35,704 bases of DNA, from NCBI GenBank assembly GCA_937900675.1, contig CALCEA010000049.1:1-35704 (forward strand). The letters run 5' to 3'. Position numbers and translations under genes: made by a program. Origin of the DNA: an uncultured Chitinophagaceae bacterium (GTDB lineage: Bacteria > Bacteroidota > Bacteroidia > Chitinophagales > Chitinophagaceae). Below, in pieces: positions 13,599-23,577 of this stretch (positions are counted from its first letter, which is position 1; the number at the start of each line of letters is the position of its first letter). The notes under the pieces were generated by a model, which had not been told where the DNA came from, did no database searches, and was given only the letters and a program-made list of their open reading frames with translations.

Positions 13599-15008
13599 TT
13601 ATTGCATAATAAACTCCTCATGCATTTGAGGCACAATTACTTCTTTAAAGCCCTTTTTCAATAATCTTTCTGCGAATTTATCTTGCACTTCTGCTTCTCC
13701 GTGTACCACATAAATTTGTTTTACCAAATGCGGCTCCTGACATGCTAAGAATTGCATTAAATCTTCATAGTCTCCATGTGCACTCATACTTCTAATAGAT
13801 GCTACATGGCATCTAACTTCGTATAGCTCACTATAAATTTTGACTTCTTTCTGTCCAGCCATTAATCTACCACCCAATGAATGTGGCTCACAATAGCCCA
13901 CTAATAAAATAGTATTCTTAGGATTATCAATATTGTTTTTAATATGATGCTTTACTCTACCAGCATCTGCCATACCTGAAGCAGAGATAATCACTTTTGG
14001 ATGTAAGTCTTCGTTCAATGCCTTACTCTCTTCCACTGATTTAATATATCTCAAACCTTCGAAATCAAATGGATCCTCGTCAATCTCTAATAATTTCTGA
14101 ATCTTCTTATTAAAATATTTAGGATAGGCTTTTAATACTTCAGTAGCTTCAATACTCAAAGGACTATCTACATAAATTGGAATATGCGGCAATCGCTTTT
14201 CAATTGATAACTGATTTAATTCGTATAAAATTTCCTGTGTTCTACCCACACTAAATGCAGGTATAATTAAATTACCTTTTCTACCCACACAGGTTTCTTC
14301 AATATGTTTTAATAAATCGTCTGGTGTAGTATGAATTAAATCATGCAACTTATCTCCATAAGTGCTTTCGATAATAATAAAATCTGCAGCAGGAAATTCT
14401 GCAGGAGATCTTAAGATCATATCTCTATATCTTCCTATATCTCCACTAAAGGTGAGGGTTTTAGTTTCGCCACCCTCTTTAATCTTTAAACTTACTGCAG
14501 CACTTCCAATAATATGTCCTGCATCGGTATATAATAATTCTACACTTGGAGTAATCTGTGTAGGTTTATTGTATTCAATGGGCACTAGCATTGGGATAGC
14601 TAAGTTCACATCGTCCATATCATACAAAGGATCTATAGGAGGCAAGCCCTGCTTGGCTCTGCGCTTATTACCATATTTAGCATCATCTCTTTGAATCATT
14701 GCAGAGTCTTCTAACAATACTTCTGTTAAAGCCTTGGTAGCAGGTGTGCAATAGATATTTCCTCTAAAACCATCTTTCACTAGTTTAGGGATTAAACCTG
14801 TATGATCTATATGTGCGTGAGAAAGAATTACATAATTCACAGATGTTGGATCAAAACCAAAATCGGCATTCAAGCCATCGGTATCTCTACCCATTCCTTG
14901 AAACAAACCACAATCTAATAAGAAAGTTTCTCCGTTATCTAATGTTACCAAATGCTTAGAGCCAGTAACGGTTCTAGCAGCTCCGTGAAAACTGATTTTC
15001 ATACCCAA
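13599..15008 (-). CDS. Beta-CASP metallo-beta-lactamase-fold hydrolase
   Basis: 469 residues. The metal-binding motif HAHIDHTG is at 64-71. A second histidine sits in DAGHIIGSAAV, and FSGDIGRY supplies the bridging aspartate. The beta-CASP insert follows (ESTYGDKLHD, IPAFSVGRTQEILYEL, SASGMADAGRVKHHI). The C-terminus has MSAHGDYEDL and YVVHGEAEVQDKF, as in CPSF-73/RNase J relatives. These are zinc-dependent RNA nucleases or phosphodiesterases; the exact substrate in this branch is not known. Start M1 or M3 (15002) is possible. It is the last gene after mlaE and maeB, with a 21-base gap. Confidence 0.9.
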   Translation of the reverse strand: MGMKISFHGAARTVTGSKHLVTLDNGETFLLDCGLFQGMGRDTDGLNADFGFDPTSVNYVILSHAHIDHTGLIPKLVKDGFRGNIYCTPATKALTEVLLEDSAMIQRDDAKYGNKRRAKQGLPPIDPLYDMDDVNLAIPMLVPIEYNKPTQITPSVELLYTDAGHIIGSAAVSLKIKEGGETKTLTFSGDIGRYRDMILRSPAEFPAADFIIIESTYGDKLHDLIHTTPDDLLKHIEETCVGRKGNLIIPAFSVGRTQEILYELNQLSIEKRLPHIPIYVDSPLSIEATEVLKAYPKYFNKKIQKLLEIDEDPFDFEGLRYIKSVEESKALNEDLHPKVIISASGMADAGRVKHHIKNNIDNPKNTILLVGYCEPHSLGGRLMAGQKEVKIYSELYEVRCHVASIRSMSAHGDYEDLMQFLACQEPHLVKQIYVVHGEAEVQDKFAERLLKKGFKEVIVPQMHEEFIMQ

Positions 15009-15029
15009 AATTTATAGCACTAAGATAAC

Positions 15030-15767
15030 TTATATTGCAATGGAAGCCACTAAATAATCGGCAATTAAAATAATAATACAACTTACTACTACAGATAAGG
15101 TGCCGGCCTTACCAATTTCTAAAGCACCTCCTTTAACATAGTAACCAAAATAAGATGGAACGGTACTGATAATAAATGCGAAGATGAAAGATTTATAAAA
15201 AGCAATACTGATATAGTGTACATCCAAACTTTTGCGAATACCATCTATGAAAACTTCATTAGGTACTGCATTCGTCCAACCTCCTACTAAATAACCACCC
15301 CAAATTCCTATCACCGCTGAAATACCCACCATTAAAGGAACCATGGTGAAAGAAGCTAATATTTTTGGAAGGATTAAATAACTCTTGGTATTAATACCCA
15401 TAATTTCTAATGCGTCTATTTGCTCAGTAATGCGCATATTACCTAATTCGCTGGCAATCTTACTTCCCACCACACCTGCTAATACAATACTTAAAAAAGT
15501 TGGAGCAAATTCTAAGATCATTCCATCACGCACAATAATACCAATAGTAGATAATGGCACCATCGGGTTTACCAATTGCGCCGCAGTTTGAACCGTCATT
15601 ACAGCACCCAAGAAAAATGAAATGATGACTACAATGGGTAAAGAACCAATACCAATATCTACGCATTGTTTGATGTACTCTTTCCAAAACATGGCACGAC
15701 TATCCGTCTTAGAGAACATCCCCTTTAACATTAAAAGGTATTTACCAAAATGCGTTAGAAAATCCAT
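15030..15767 (-). CDS. mlaE: MlaE-family phospholipid ABC transporter permease
   Basis: 245 residues with five or six membrane helices. Family features seen are the N-terminal amphipathic WKEYIKQCVDIGIGSLPIVVI, FFLGAVMTVQTAAQ, GSKIASELGNMRITEQIDALEIMGI, PKILASFTMVPL and SFIFAFIISTVPSYFGYYVKGGA. The EQIDALE segment is the conserved coupling helix. With an MlaF ATPase and an MlaD-type substrate-binding protein it moves phospholipids between inner and outer membrane. The probable ATPase partner is at 26375-27148, about 11 kb away. No MlaD homologue is in the window. It is 20 bases downstream of maeB in the same direction. Confidence 0.92.
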   Translation of the reverse strand: MDFLTHFGKYLLMLKGMFSKTDSRAMFWKEYIKQCVDIGIGSLPIVVIISFFLGAVMTVQTAAQLVNPMVPLSTIGIIVRDGMILEFAPTFLSIVLAGVVGSKIASELGNMRITEQIDALEIMGINTKSYLILPKILASFTMVPLMVGISAVIGIWGGYLVGGWTNAVPNEVFIDGIRKSLDVHYISIAFYKSFIFAFIISTVPSYFGYYVKGGALEIGKAGTLSVVVSCIIILIADYLVASIAI

Positions 15768-15787
15768 ACCGTAAAGTTAAGGCTTTT

Positions 15788-18139
15788 CTACTTCTTGCGC
15801 TTCTTCATTCGCTTCCACCAGCTAGTTCTTTGAACTTCTGCTTCTGTATCAATTCTAGTTTTTAACTGAGCATCTACCACCGCTACGGTAGCCATATTGA
15901 TAATATTTCTCACACTAGAACCTAATTGCAATACATTCACTGGCTTCTTCATACCTAATAGTACTGGACCAATTACATCAATACCGCCAATCTCTTTTAA
16001 TAAATGATACGCAATATTACCTGCCGTTAAATTAGGGAAGATTAACACATTCACATCAGCATCTACTAATTCACTAAATGGATAATTCTCTTTTAGGATA
16101 TCATTATTAAATGCCAACATACCTTGCATTTCTCCATCCACAATTAATGATGGGTTTCTTTGCTTCACAATTCTAGTAGCTTCTGCCACCAATCTTGCTT
16201 CTGGCGTATCTGAACTTCCAAAATTGGAATAACTTAACATAGCCACTCTTGGCTCCATATTAAAGTTTCTTACTTCTTTAGCCACGAGTAAAGTGATATC
16301 TGCTAACTCTTCTGCAGTTGGACTTACATTCACTGTAGTATCTGCTAAGAATAATGGACCCTTCTTGGTTAACAAGATATACATACCTGCAATCTTCTTC
16401 ACACCTTCATCTACACCAATAATTTGTAAAGCAGGCTTGATACCATCTGCATAATTTCTGGTTAATCCAGATAACATAGAATCAGCTTCTCCTGTTTCTA
16501 CCATCATGGCACCAAAATAATTTTGCGTACGCATTAATTTCAAGCTCTCGTATTTATTAATACCCTTTCGTTGTCTTTTTTGGAACAATAATGAACCAAA
16601 GAATTCACGCTTCGCTTCCATCTCATCACTTCTTACATCGATGATTGGCAAGTCGGTGATATCAATATTATTTTTCTCTGCGATATTTCTAATTCTGGTT
16701 TCATTACCTAATAAGATAGGATAAGCAATACCATCATCGTATACAATACTTGCCGCTTTTAAGATCTTTGTGTTTTCTGCATCAGCAAATACCACACGCT
16801 TTGGATCTCTTCTTGCTTTGTTGCTAATTAAACGCATCATTTGGTTATCTAAACCTAAACGCTTGTTTAATTGTAATACATAAGCTTCCCAGTTAGGAAT
16901 TTGTATTTGCGCTACACCGCTTTCTACAGCTGCTTTGGCTACTGCAGGTGCTACCGTACTTAACAATCTTGGATCCAATGGTTTTGGAATTATATATTCT
17001 GGACCAAATGCCAAATTGCTTTGATTATACGCCATGTTCACTAAATCAGGCACTGCTGTTTTAGCTAATTCTGCTAAAGCTTTTACTGCAGCTAATTTCA
17101 TCGCTTCATTAATTGCAGAAGCTCTTACATCTAATGCACCTCTAAAAATGTATGGGAAACCTAATACATTGTTTACTTGGTTAGGGAAATCAGTTCTGCC
17201 CGTAGCCATGATAATATCTTTTCTTACACTTGTGGCATCTTCATAACTTATCTCCGGATCAGGATTCGCTAAAGCGAATACAATCGGGCTCTTTGGCATA
17301 GAAGCAATCATTTCTTTGCTTACTACATTACCCACACTTAATCCTAAAAACACATCTGCTGTTTTCATCGCTTGCTCTAATGTCATATTAGATTGCTTAA
17401 TCGCAAATGGTTTTCTATCTTCTCCTAAATCTGTTCTTTCGGTGTGTAATACGCCGTCTTTATCAAATAAAATAAAATTCTCGTAACGAGCACCCAATGC
17501 AACATATAACTTTATACAAGCCATGGCTGCTGCACCTGCGCCATTCACTACAAATTTTGTTTTCTCTATTTTTTTCTTTTGTAATTCTAATGCATTTAGT
17601 AAAGCTGCACTACTAATAATCGCAGTACCATGTTGGTCATCATGCATTACCGGAATATTCATCTCCTCTCTCAAACGCTTCTCTATATAAAAACATTCTG
17701 GCGCTTTGATATCTTCTAAATTAATTCCACCAAAAGTGGGTCCTAAAGATTTTACAATTTCTACAAATTTATCTGGATCAGTTTCGTTGATCTCAATATC
17801 GAATACATCAATGTCTGCAAAAATTTTAAACAAGACAGCTTTTCCCTCCATTACTGGCTTACTTGCTTCGGCGCCAATATTTCCTAAACCCAATACCGCA
17901 GTTCCATTAGTAATTACACCCACCAAGTTTCCCTTGGCAGTATATTTATATACATCGGCTGGATTGTTCTTGATCTCGGTACATGGAATAGCCACACCTG
18001 GACTATAAGCCAATGAAAGATCTTTTTGGGTCTTAGCTTCCTTTGTAGGAATTACTTCTATCTTACCTGGACGACCACTGGCATGGTATTCCAAAGCCTG
18101 TTCTCTTCTTAAATTTTCTTTATTGGTTTTATCTGACAT
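15788..18139 (-). CDS. maeB: NADP-dependent malic enzyme, MaeB type
   Basis: 783 residues, the usual size of the two-domain enzyme. The N-terminal malic domain (about 1-430) shows LAYSPGVAIPCTEI, NGTAVLGLGNIGAEASKPVMEGK, MHDDQHGTAI, the NAD(P)-binding VNGAGAAAMACIKLY and ALANPDPEI. The C-terminal domain (about 435-770) is phosphotransacetylase-like and probably regulatory. The reaction is malate to pyruvate and CO2 with NADP reduction. Malate dehydrogenase at 27692 could supply the same pool. A -7 word precedes it at 18178-18185. mlaE follows after 20 bases. Confidence 0.94.
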   Translation of the reverse strand: MSDKTNKENLRREQALEYHASGRPGKIEVIPTKEAKTQKDLSLAYSPGVAIPCTEIKNNPADVYKYTAKGNLVGVITNGTAVLGLGNIGAEASKPVMEGKAVLFKIFADIDVFDIEINETDPDKFVEIVKSLGPTFGGINLEDIKAPECFYIEKRLREEMNIPVMHDDQHGTAIISSAALLNALELQKKKIEKTKFVVNGAGAAAMACIKLYVALGARYENFILFDKDGVLHTERTDLGEDRKPFAIKQSNMTLEQAMKTADVFLGLSVGNVVSKEMIASMPKSPIVFALANPDPEISYEDATSVRKDIIMATGRTDFPNQVNNVLGFPYIFRGALDVRASAINEAMKLAAVKALAELAKTAVPDLVNMAYNQSNLAFGPEYIIPKPLDPRLLSTVAPAVAKAAVESGVAQIQIPNWEAYVLQLNKRLGLDNQMMRLISNKARRDPKRVVFADAENTKILKAASIVYDDGIAYPILLGNETRIRNIAEKNNIDITDLPIIDVRSDEMEAKREFFGSLLFQKRQRKGINKYESLKLMRTQNYFGAMMVETGEADSMLSGLTRNYADGIKPALQIIGVDEGVKKIAGMYILLTKKGPLFLADTTVNVSPTAEELADITLLVAKEVRNFNMEPRVAMLSYSNFGSSDTPEARLVAEATRIVKQRNPSLIVDGEMQGMLAFNNDILKENYPFSELVDADVNVLIFPNLTAGNIAYHLLKEIGGIDVIGPVLLGMKKPVNVLQLGSSVRNIINMATVAVVDAQLKTRIDTEAEVQRTSWWKRMKKRKK

Positions 18140-18177
18140 GCAATAGATTTATAACGAATGTTAGTTTTGACTGTATA

Positions 18178-18185
18178 CGAAGTTA
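18178..18185 (-). promoter_or_regulatory. Putative -7 element of maeB
   Basis: Minus strand TAACTTCG, the same word as before gap (80-87), 38 bases upstream of the maeB start in an 80-base gap. There is no clear -33 box. Confidence 0.4.
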
Positions 18186-18218
18186 CAAAATTCCTAGAAT
18201 TGGTTGATTTTGGGGTAT

Positions 18219-19406
18219 TTATGCCTCCAAACTCACTCCTAACCAGGCCATCATGCCTACTCCATGGGCAATAGCTCGTTCGTCTACATTAAAATGAGGG
18301 GTATGTACATTATGAATGATGCCTTGCTCTTCATTACGAACACCTAATCTAAAAAAGCAACCTGGAATTACCTGAGAATAGTAGCCAAAATCTTCAGCAC
18401 CCATTCTTTTCTCGGTTTCTTCCACATTCTCGGCACCCATATATTGATCTGCTAATCTCCAAGCAGCTTCTGTAATTTTTGGTTCGTTGTCAACCGTTGG
18501 ATATCCTACATCTACTTTGAAATCTATTTCTGCTCCAGTAGCAATCGCAATACCCTGTGCTTGTTGCACCATTAATTTATGTGCTTCAAAACGCCACTGC
18601 TCATCCATGGCTCTAAATGTGCCCATCAATTTTACTTCGCTTGGAATCACATTGGTGGTATGTCCTCCTTGAATAGAACAGATAGATAATACGGAAGGAT
18701 TTTGAGGATTTCTATTTCTTGAAATAATAGATTGTAAACTAGTAATTAATTGAGCAGCTACTAAAATAGTATCCACTGTTTGATGTGGTGTTGCAGCATG
18801 TCCACCTGGACCTTTAATACTTACATATAATTCATCTGCACTCGCCATTACTCTTCCTTTTCTAAAACTTAATTTTCCATAAGGCAAACCTGGATGTACA
18901 TGCAATCCAACAATACCTTGTGGTGTAGGATTTTTCAATGCGCCATCTCTTATCATATAACTTGCTCCACCTGGATTTTTTTCTTCACCAGGTTGAAACA
19001 ATAATTTAATAGTGCCTTCAAACTCTTCTCTTAATGACCATAAAATTTTAGCAGCACCTAATAATATGGTAGTGTGTACATCATGTCCACATGCATGCAT
19101 CACACCATCTTTGGTAGATTTATAATCGATATTGTTTTCTTCTAGTATCGGCAATGCGTCCATGTCTGCACGAAGTGCGATCACTCTCTTAGTGGGATTC
19201 TTTCCTTCAATAATTCCTAAGACACCTGTTGTTGCAATCACTGTAAAAGGAATACCAATGGCTTTTAATTGCGCTTGTACGAATTTACATGTTTCAAATT
19301 CTTGATAGCTTAATTCTGGATGCGCATGCAAATGTCTTCTGATCTGAATATTTTCAGCTGCAGATTGCGCTGCTAAGGATTTGATTTTTTCTAGTAACAT
19401 ATTCAC
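18219..19406 (-). CDS. M20-family amidohydrolase/peptidase
   Basis: 395 residues. Metal-binding and catalytic motifs of the M20D group are present: RRHLHAHPELSYQEFET near 23-39, ALRADMDALPI, MHACGHDVHTTILLGAA, FQPGEEKNPGGA, GLHVHPGLPYG and a C-terminal HTPHFNVDE. The dimerisation (lid) domain lies between. Enzymes of this type hydrolyse N-acyl amino acids, hippurate-like substrates or indole conjugates; specificity cannot be read here. Start at M1 or M3 is possible. It follows deoC after 18 bases and is probably the last gene of the secA-deoC transcript. Confidence 0.9.
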   Translation of the reverse strand: MNMLLEKIKSLAAQSAAENIQIRRHLHAHPELSYQEFETCKFVQAQLKAIGIPFTVIATTGVLGIIEGKNPTKRVIALRADMDALPILEENNIDYKSTKDGVMHACGHDVHTTILLGAAKILWSLREEFEGTIKLLFQPGEEKNPGGASYMIRDGALKNPTPQGIVGLHVHPGLPYGKLSFRKGRVMASADELYVSIKGPGGHAATPHQTVDTILVAAQLITSLQSIISRNRNPQNPSVLSICSIQGGHTTNVIPSEVKLMGTFRAMDEQWRFEAHKLMVQQAQGIAIATGAEIDFKVDVGYPTVDNEPKITEAAWRLADQYMGAENVEETEKRMGAEDFGYYSQVIPGCFFRLGVRNEEQGIIHNVHTPHFNVDERAIAHGVGMMAWLGVSLEA

Positions 19407-19424
19407 GCTAATTAATATATACCA

Positions 19425-20105
19425 TTAATAATTGGATGAAGTATTGGCCATTTGAGCTCCGGTTACAATGGCTACTCCTGCACTACAACCTATTCTAGTT
19501 GCACCAGCGTCGATCATTTGCTTGGCTGTTGCATAATCTCTGATACCACCAGAGGCTTTAATTTGAACTGCTTCTGGCAAATGCTTTCTAAATAATTGCA
19601 CTGCTTCTACACTTGCTCCTTTTTCTGCATAGCCAGTAGATGTTTTTAAATAATCAATACCAGCAACTCCATAAATATCGCAACACTTAATAATTTCTTC
19701 ATCGGTTAATACCCCAGATTCAATAATCACTTTTATTTTCTTTCCCTTTGATCTTACAATAGGCATGATATGATTAATTTCATCTGCAATAGCCATCCAA
19801 TCTCCGTTTTTAATCGCCGAGATATTCGCTACCACATCTAATTCATCTGCACCATCCACCATAGCTAATATCATTTCAGCAATCTTCGCTTCCGTTGCAC
19901 TATACCCAAAAGGGAATCCAATCACAGTGGCTACTTGCACATTTGTTCCATTCACTAATTCCTTAGCTAATTTTACAAAATTAGGAGGTACACATACTGC
20001 AGCGAATTGATATTGCTTTGCTTCATCACATAATTTTTGAATATCCGCTACTAAACAAGTAGGTTTTAAAATTGTGTGATCGATATATTGATTTACAGCT
20101 ACCAT
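19425..20105 (-). CDS. deoC: Deoxyribose-phosphate aldolase
   Basis: 226 residues, normal length for a bacterial DeoC. The catalytic lysines are visible: K154 in DYLKTSTGYA forms the Schiff base and K183 in QIKASGGIRD assists proton transfer. The conserved TVIGFPFGYSATEAK and DELDVVANISA are also present. It cleaves 2-deoxyribose-5-phosphate to acetaldehyde and glyceraldehyde-3-phosphate in deoxynucleoside breakdown. It begins 10 bases after the secA stop, so it is cotranscribed with secA despite the unrelated function. Confidence 0.95.
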   Translation of the reverse strand: MVAVNQYIDHTILKPTCLVADIQKLCDEAKQYQFAAVCVPPNFVKLAKELVNGTNVQVATVIGFPFGYSATEAKIAEMILAMVDGADELDVVANISAIKNGDWMAIADEINHIMPIVRSKGKKIKVIIESGVLTDEEIIKCCDIYGVAGIDYLKTSTGYAEKGASVEAVQLFRKHLPEAVQIKASGGIRDYATAKQMIDAGATRIGCSAGVAIVTGAQMANTSSNY

Positions 20106-20115
20106 TGTTTATTTT

Positions 20116-23100
20116 TTATACTGCGTCTTTTCCGTGACAAGCTTTGTATTTCTTTCCGCTTCCACAAGGACATGGATCATTGCGTCCAATTTTTGGACCC
20201 ACTTGAACCGGTGCTTGTTTTACTTCTGAAGGATCATTATAAGTTGGACCTGTTGGTGCTTCATCATTTCTATTCGCACTTAATTTACTTAAGTCTGTTT
20301 TTTGTTGCTTACCTTCTTTCACATTATTGCCCTCTAAAGGAATATGTGCATGACATAAGAACTGCACCAAATTGTGATTGATAGATAAATCCATTTTTCT
20401 GAACATTTCAAAAGCTTCCATTTTGTAAATCACTAATGGATCTTTTTGTTCATAAGTAGCTGTTTGAACAGATTGTTTTAAATCGTCCATCGCTCTTAAA
20501 TGTTCTTTCCAAGCATCATCAATTAAACTTAAAGCGATAGACTTTTCTGCTTGCATCGCTAAGGTTAATCCTGAAGTGCTTAAGTTCTTTTCTAAATTCA
20601 CTAAAACACTGAATACTGTTTTATTATCGCTAACTGGCACAATCACATTTTCGATATGATTGCCTTGTGTCAAACGAATATTCTTAAATACAGGAATACT
20701 ATCCTGCATGATTTCTTTTTTCTTGTATTCGTAATGAGCAATAGCTTCTTGGTAAACTGCTTCTACTAAAGCATTGTCATTATTCTTATGGAACTCTTCT
20801 GCAGTGATTTTTGTGTCTATTCCAGCTTGAACAATTAAATCCAATTTGAAATTCTCAAAATCATTCGCTGATTTATGTCCTAACACCAATCCTTCAATTA
20901 CTTGATAAAAAGCATTATCAATATCCAATGCCAAACGCTCTCCAAACAATGCATGACTTCTTTTCTTGTAAATCACCGCTCTTTGTTTGTTCATTACATC
21001 ATCATATTCTAACAAACGCTTTCTTACACCAAAGTTGTTTTCTTCTACTTTCTTTTGAGCTCTTTCAATAGATTTAGTGATCATGCTATGTTGAATCACT
21101 TCACCTTCTTTGTATCCAGCAAAGTCCATCACTTTCGCAATTCTTTCACTACCAAACATTCTCATCAAATCGTCTTCTAATGAAACGAAGAATTGAGAAG
21201 AACCTGGATCTCCTTGTCTACCAGCTCTACCTCTTAACTGTCTGTCTACACGACGAGACTCGTGTCGTTCTGTACCCAATATCGCTAAACCACCAGCAGC
21301 TTTCACTTCTGGACTTAATTTAATATCCGTACCTCTACCTGCCATATTGGTAGCAATAGTTACCGCACCTGTTAAACCTGCTTCTGCAACTACCTGCGCT
21401 TCTCTTGCGTGTTGCTTCGCGTTCAATACATTATGTGGAATATTTTGCTGACGCAACATTCTACTTAATAATTCACTCACTTCCACAGAAGTTGTACCCA
21501 CCAATACTGGACGACCTTGATCTCTTAAAGTTTGAATTGCTTCAATCACAGCGCCATACTTTTCACGCTTGGTTTTGAAGACCATATCCTGCTCATCAAT
21601 TCTTACTGCAGGTATATTGGTTGGGATAGACACCACATCCAATTTATAAATGCTCCAAAACTCTGCTGCTTCTGTTTCTGCAGTACCTGTCATACCACAA
21701 AGCTTGTGGTACATTCTAAAGAAGTTTTGTAAAGTAATGGTTGCATATGTTTGCGTAGCCGCTTCAATCTTTACATTTTCTTTTGCTTCAATCGCTTGGT
21801 GCAATCCATCTGAGTAACGACGACCTTCCATGATACGACCCGTTTGCTCATCTACAATTTTTACCTGTCCTTCAATCACTACATACTCCACATCTTTATC
21901 AAATAAAGTATAGGCTTTTAGTAATTGATTCACTGTATGTATACGATCTGCTTTAATGCTATAATCGTTTATGATGGTTTCTTTCTGTGCTAATTTTTCT
22001 TCTGCACTTAATGTTGCACTTGTATCAATCGCATTTAATGCAACACTGATATCTGGCAATAAGAAGAAGTTAGGATCTTCTCCCGCACCTGTGATTAAAT
22101 GCAAACCCTTATCGGTTAATTCTACTGAATTGTTTTTCTCGTCAATATGGAAATACAATTCTTCATCTACCAATGGCATTTCTCTTTGCTGATCTGCTAA
22201 GAAAAAGTTTTCTGCCTTTTGTAATTTTACTCTTATTCCTGGCTCACTTAAATACTTGATTAAAGCGCTATTCTTTGGCAAACCTCTGAAAGCTCTATAC
22301 AATGCCAATCCACCATCCTGTGGATCGTCGTTGCCTTCTGTGATTTTCTTTTTGGCTTCAATTAAAAATTGGCTGGTTGCTTTCTTTTGAGCTTCTACTA
22401 ATTTTTCAATTCTTGGTTTTAAATCAAAGAATTGTTGCTCTCCTGTTTTATGACCAATAGGACCAGAAATAATCAATGGTGTACGCGCATCATCAATCAA
22501 TACACTATCCACCTCATCCACCATCGCGAAATGATGTTTTCTTTGCACCATTTCTTCTGGGGTATGCACCATATTATCTCTCAAATAATCAAAACCAAAT
22601 TCGTTATTAGTACCATAAGTAATATCTGCACGATAAGCATTTCTTCTTTCTTCAGAATTAGGTTGATGCTTATCGATACAATCTACTGTTAAACCCAACC
22701 ACTCAAATAAAGTTCCGTTCCACTCACTATCTCTTTTGGCTAAATAATCGTTCACTGTTACTACATGCACCCCTTGTCCAGCTAATGCATTCAAGTAGGC
22801 TGGTAATGTAGATACTAAAGTTTTACCCTCACCTGTTGACATCTCGGCAATCTTACCCTGATGTAATACAATACCACCAATCAACTGCACATCATAGTGC
22901 ACCATATTCCATGTAACCGGCGTACCTGCAGCTTTCCAAGTAGTTTGGAAAACAGATTGATCTCCTTTAATAGTTACATATTCTTTTTTAACAGAAAATG
23001 TTTTATCCAATTCTGTAGCTGTAGCAACCAGCTCTTCGTTATCAGTAAATCTTCTCGCAGCATCTTTTACTACTGCAAAAGCTTCTGGTAAAATTTCCCA

Positions 23101-23415
23101 TAAAATAGTTTCCAAAGATTGGTCTCTATCTTTTCCTAATTTATCTATGTTTTGATAGATCGCATCACGGCCCATCAAATCACTTAAGGGTAATGCATCT
23201 GCCTTGGCTTGCTCCGCAGCAATTTGTGCATCAATACCTTCTAAATGTTTTTTGATACGCTCTTTAAACTCGTTTGTCTTATTTCTTAAGGCATCATTAC
23301 TTAGGGATTTATATGACTCAAAATGTCCATTAATCACTCCCACTAAGTGCTGAATTTTCTTAACGTCTTTCTCGCTTTTTGAACCACCGAATAGCTTACT
23401 AATAATTTGCAACAT
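20116..23415 (-). CDS. secA: Preprotein translocase ATPase SecA
   Basis: 1099 residues, longer than E. coli SecA but typical of Bacteroidota, which carry insertions in the motor and preprotein-binding regions. Key motifs are MSTGEGKTLVSTLPAYLNAL (Walker A), VDEVDSVLIDDARTPLIIS (Walker B), EGRRYSDGLHQAIEAKE, TGTAETEAAEFW and GRAGRQGDPGSSQFFVSLEDD. The C-terminal IGRNDPCPCGSGKKYKACH is the zinc-binding SEC-C motif that contacts SecB and ribosomes. It drives post-translational export through SecYEG. It opens the leftward secA-deoC-M20 unit and diverges from atpG. Confidence 0.97.
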   Translation of the reverse strand: MLQIISKLFGGSKSEKDVKKIQHLVGVINGHFESYKSLSNDALRNKTNEFKERIKKHLEGIDAQIAAEQAKADALPLSDLMGRDAIYQNIDKLGKDRDQSLETILWEILPEAFAVVKDAARRFTDNEELVATATELDKTFSVKKEYVTIKGDQSVFQTTWKAAGTPVTWNMVHYDVQLIGGIVLHQGKIAEMSTGEGKTLVSTLPAYLNALAGQGVHVVTVNDYLAKRDSEWNGTLFEWLGLTVDCIDKHQPNSEERRNAYRADITYGTNNEFGFDYLRDNMVHTPEEMVQRKHHFAMVDEVDSVLIDDARTPLIISGPIGHKTGEQQFFDLKPRIEKLVEAQKKATSQFLIEAKKKITEGNDDPQDGGLALYRAFRGLPKNSALIKYLSEPGIRVKLQKAENFFLADQQREMPLVDEELYFHIDEKNNSVELTDKGLHLITGAGEDPNFFLLPDISVALNAIDTSATLSAEEKLAQKETIINDYSIKADRIHTVNQLLKAYTLFDKDVEYVVIEGQVKIVDEQTGRIMEGRRYSDGLHQAIEAKENVKIEAATQTYATITLQNFFRMYHKLCGMTGTAETEAAEFWSIYKLDVVSIPTNIPAVRIDEQDMVFKTKREKYGAVIEAIQTLRDQGRPVLVGTTSVEVSELLSRMLRQQNIPHNVLNAKQHAREAQVVAEAGLTGAVTIATNMAGRGTDIKLSPEVKAAGGLAILGTERHESRRVDRQLRGRAGRQGDPGSSQFFVSLEDDLMRMFGSERIAKVMDFAGYKEGEVIQHSMITKSIERAQKKVEENNFGVRKRLLEYDDVMNKQRAVIYKKRSHALFGERLALDIDNAFYQVIEGLVLGHKSANDFENFKLDLIVQAGIDTKITAEEFHKNNDNALVEAVYQEAIAHYEYKKKEIMQDSIPVFKNIRLTQGNHIENVIVPVSDNKTVFSVLVNLEKNLSTSGLTLAMQAEKSIALSLIDDAWKEHLRAMDDLKQSVQTATYEQKDPLVIYKMEAFEMFRKMDLSINHNLVQFLCHAHIPLEGNNVKEGKQQKTDLSKLSANRNDEAPTGPTYNDPSEVKQAPVQVGPKIGRNDPCPCGSGKKYKACHGKDAV

Positions 23416-23449
23416 AATCTGCTCTGTTTTTGACCTGTTTTGAGGGCCT

Positions 23450-23457
23450 TAAAGGTA
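23450..23457 (-). promoter_or_regulatory. Putative -7 element of secA
   Basis: Minus strand TACCTTTA, one base off TAnnTTTG, 34 bases upstream of the secA start. No -33 TTTG is seen at normal spacing, so support is weak. Confidence 0.3.
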
Positions 23458-23549
23458 AGCATTTGAGGGCAGTTTGGCCATTTTCGGGCCCTATCTGTAT
23501 AAAAATTAACTTGGACCCCCTTAAAAGTGGAAAATGGACGAAAAAATTA

Positions 23550-23557
23550 TACCTTTG
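23550..23557 (+). promoter_or_regulatory. -7 element of atpG
   Basis: TACCTTTG matches TAnnTTTG exactly and lies 20 bases before the atpG ATG. This gives a short leader. It supports transcription of atpG from its own promoter rather than as part of a longer ATP synthase operon. Confidence 0.5.
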
Positions 23558-23577
23558 CTCGCTTATTAAACACAGTT

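Noticed and set aside
20076..20381. 101-residue plus-strand frame antisense to secA and deoC
   Set aside because: It covers the SEC-C end of secA and the start of deoC, both clear. Its composition (His, Leu, Phe) is that of an antisense frame.
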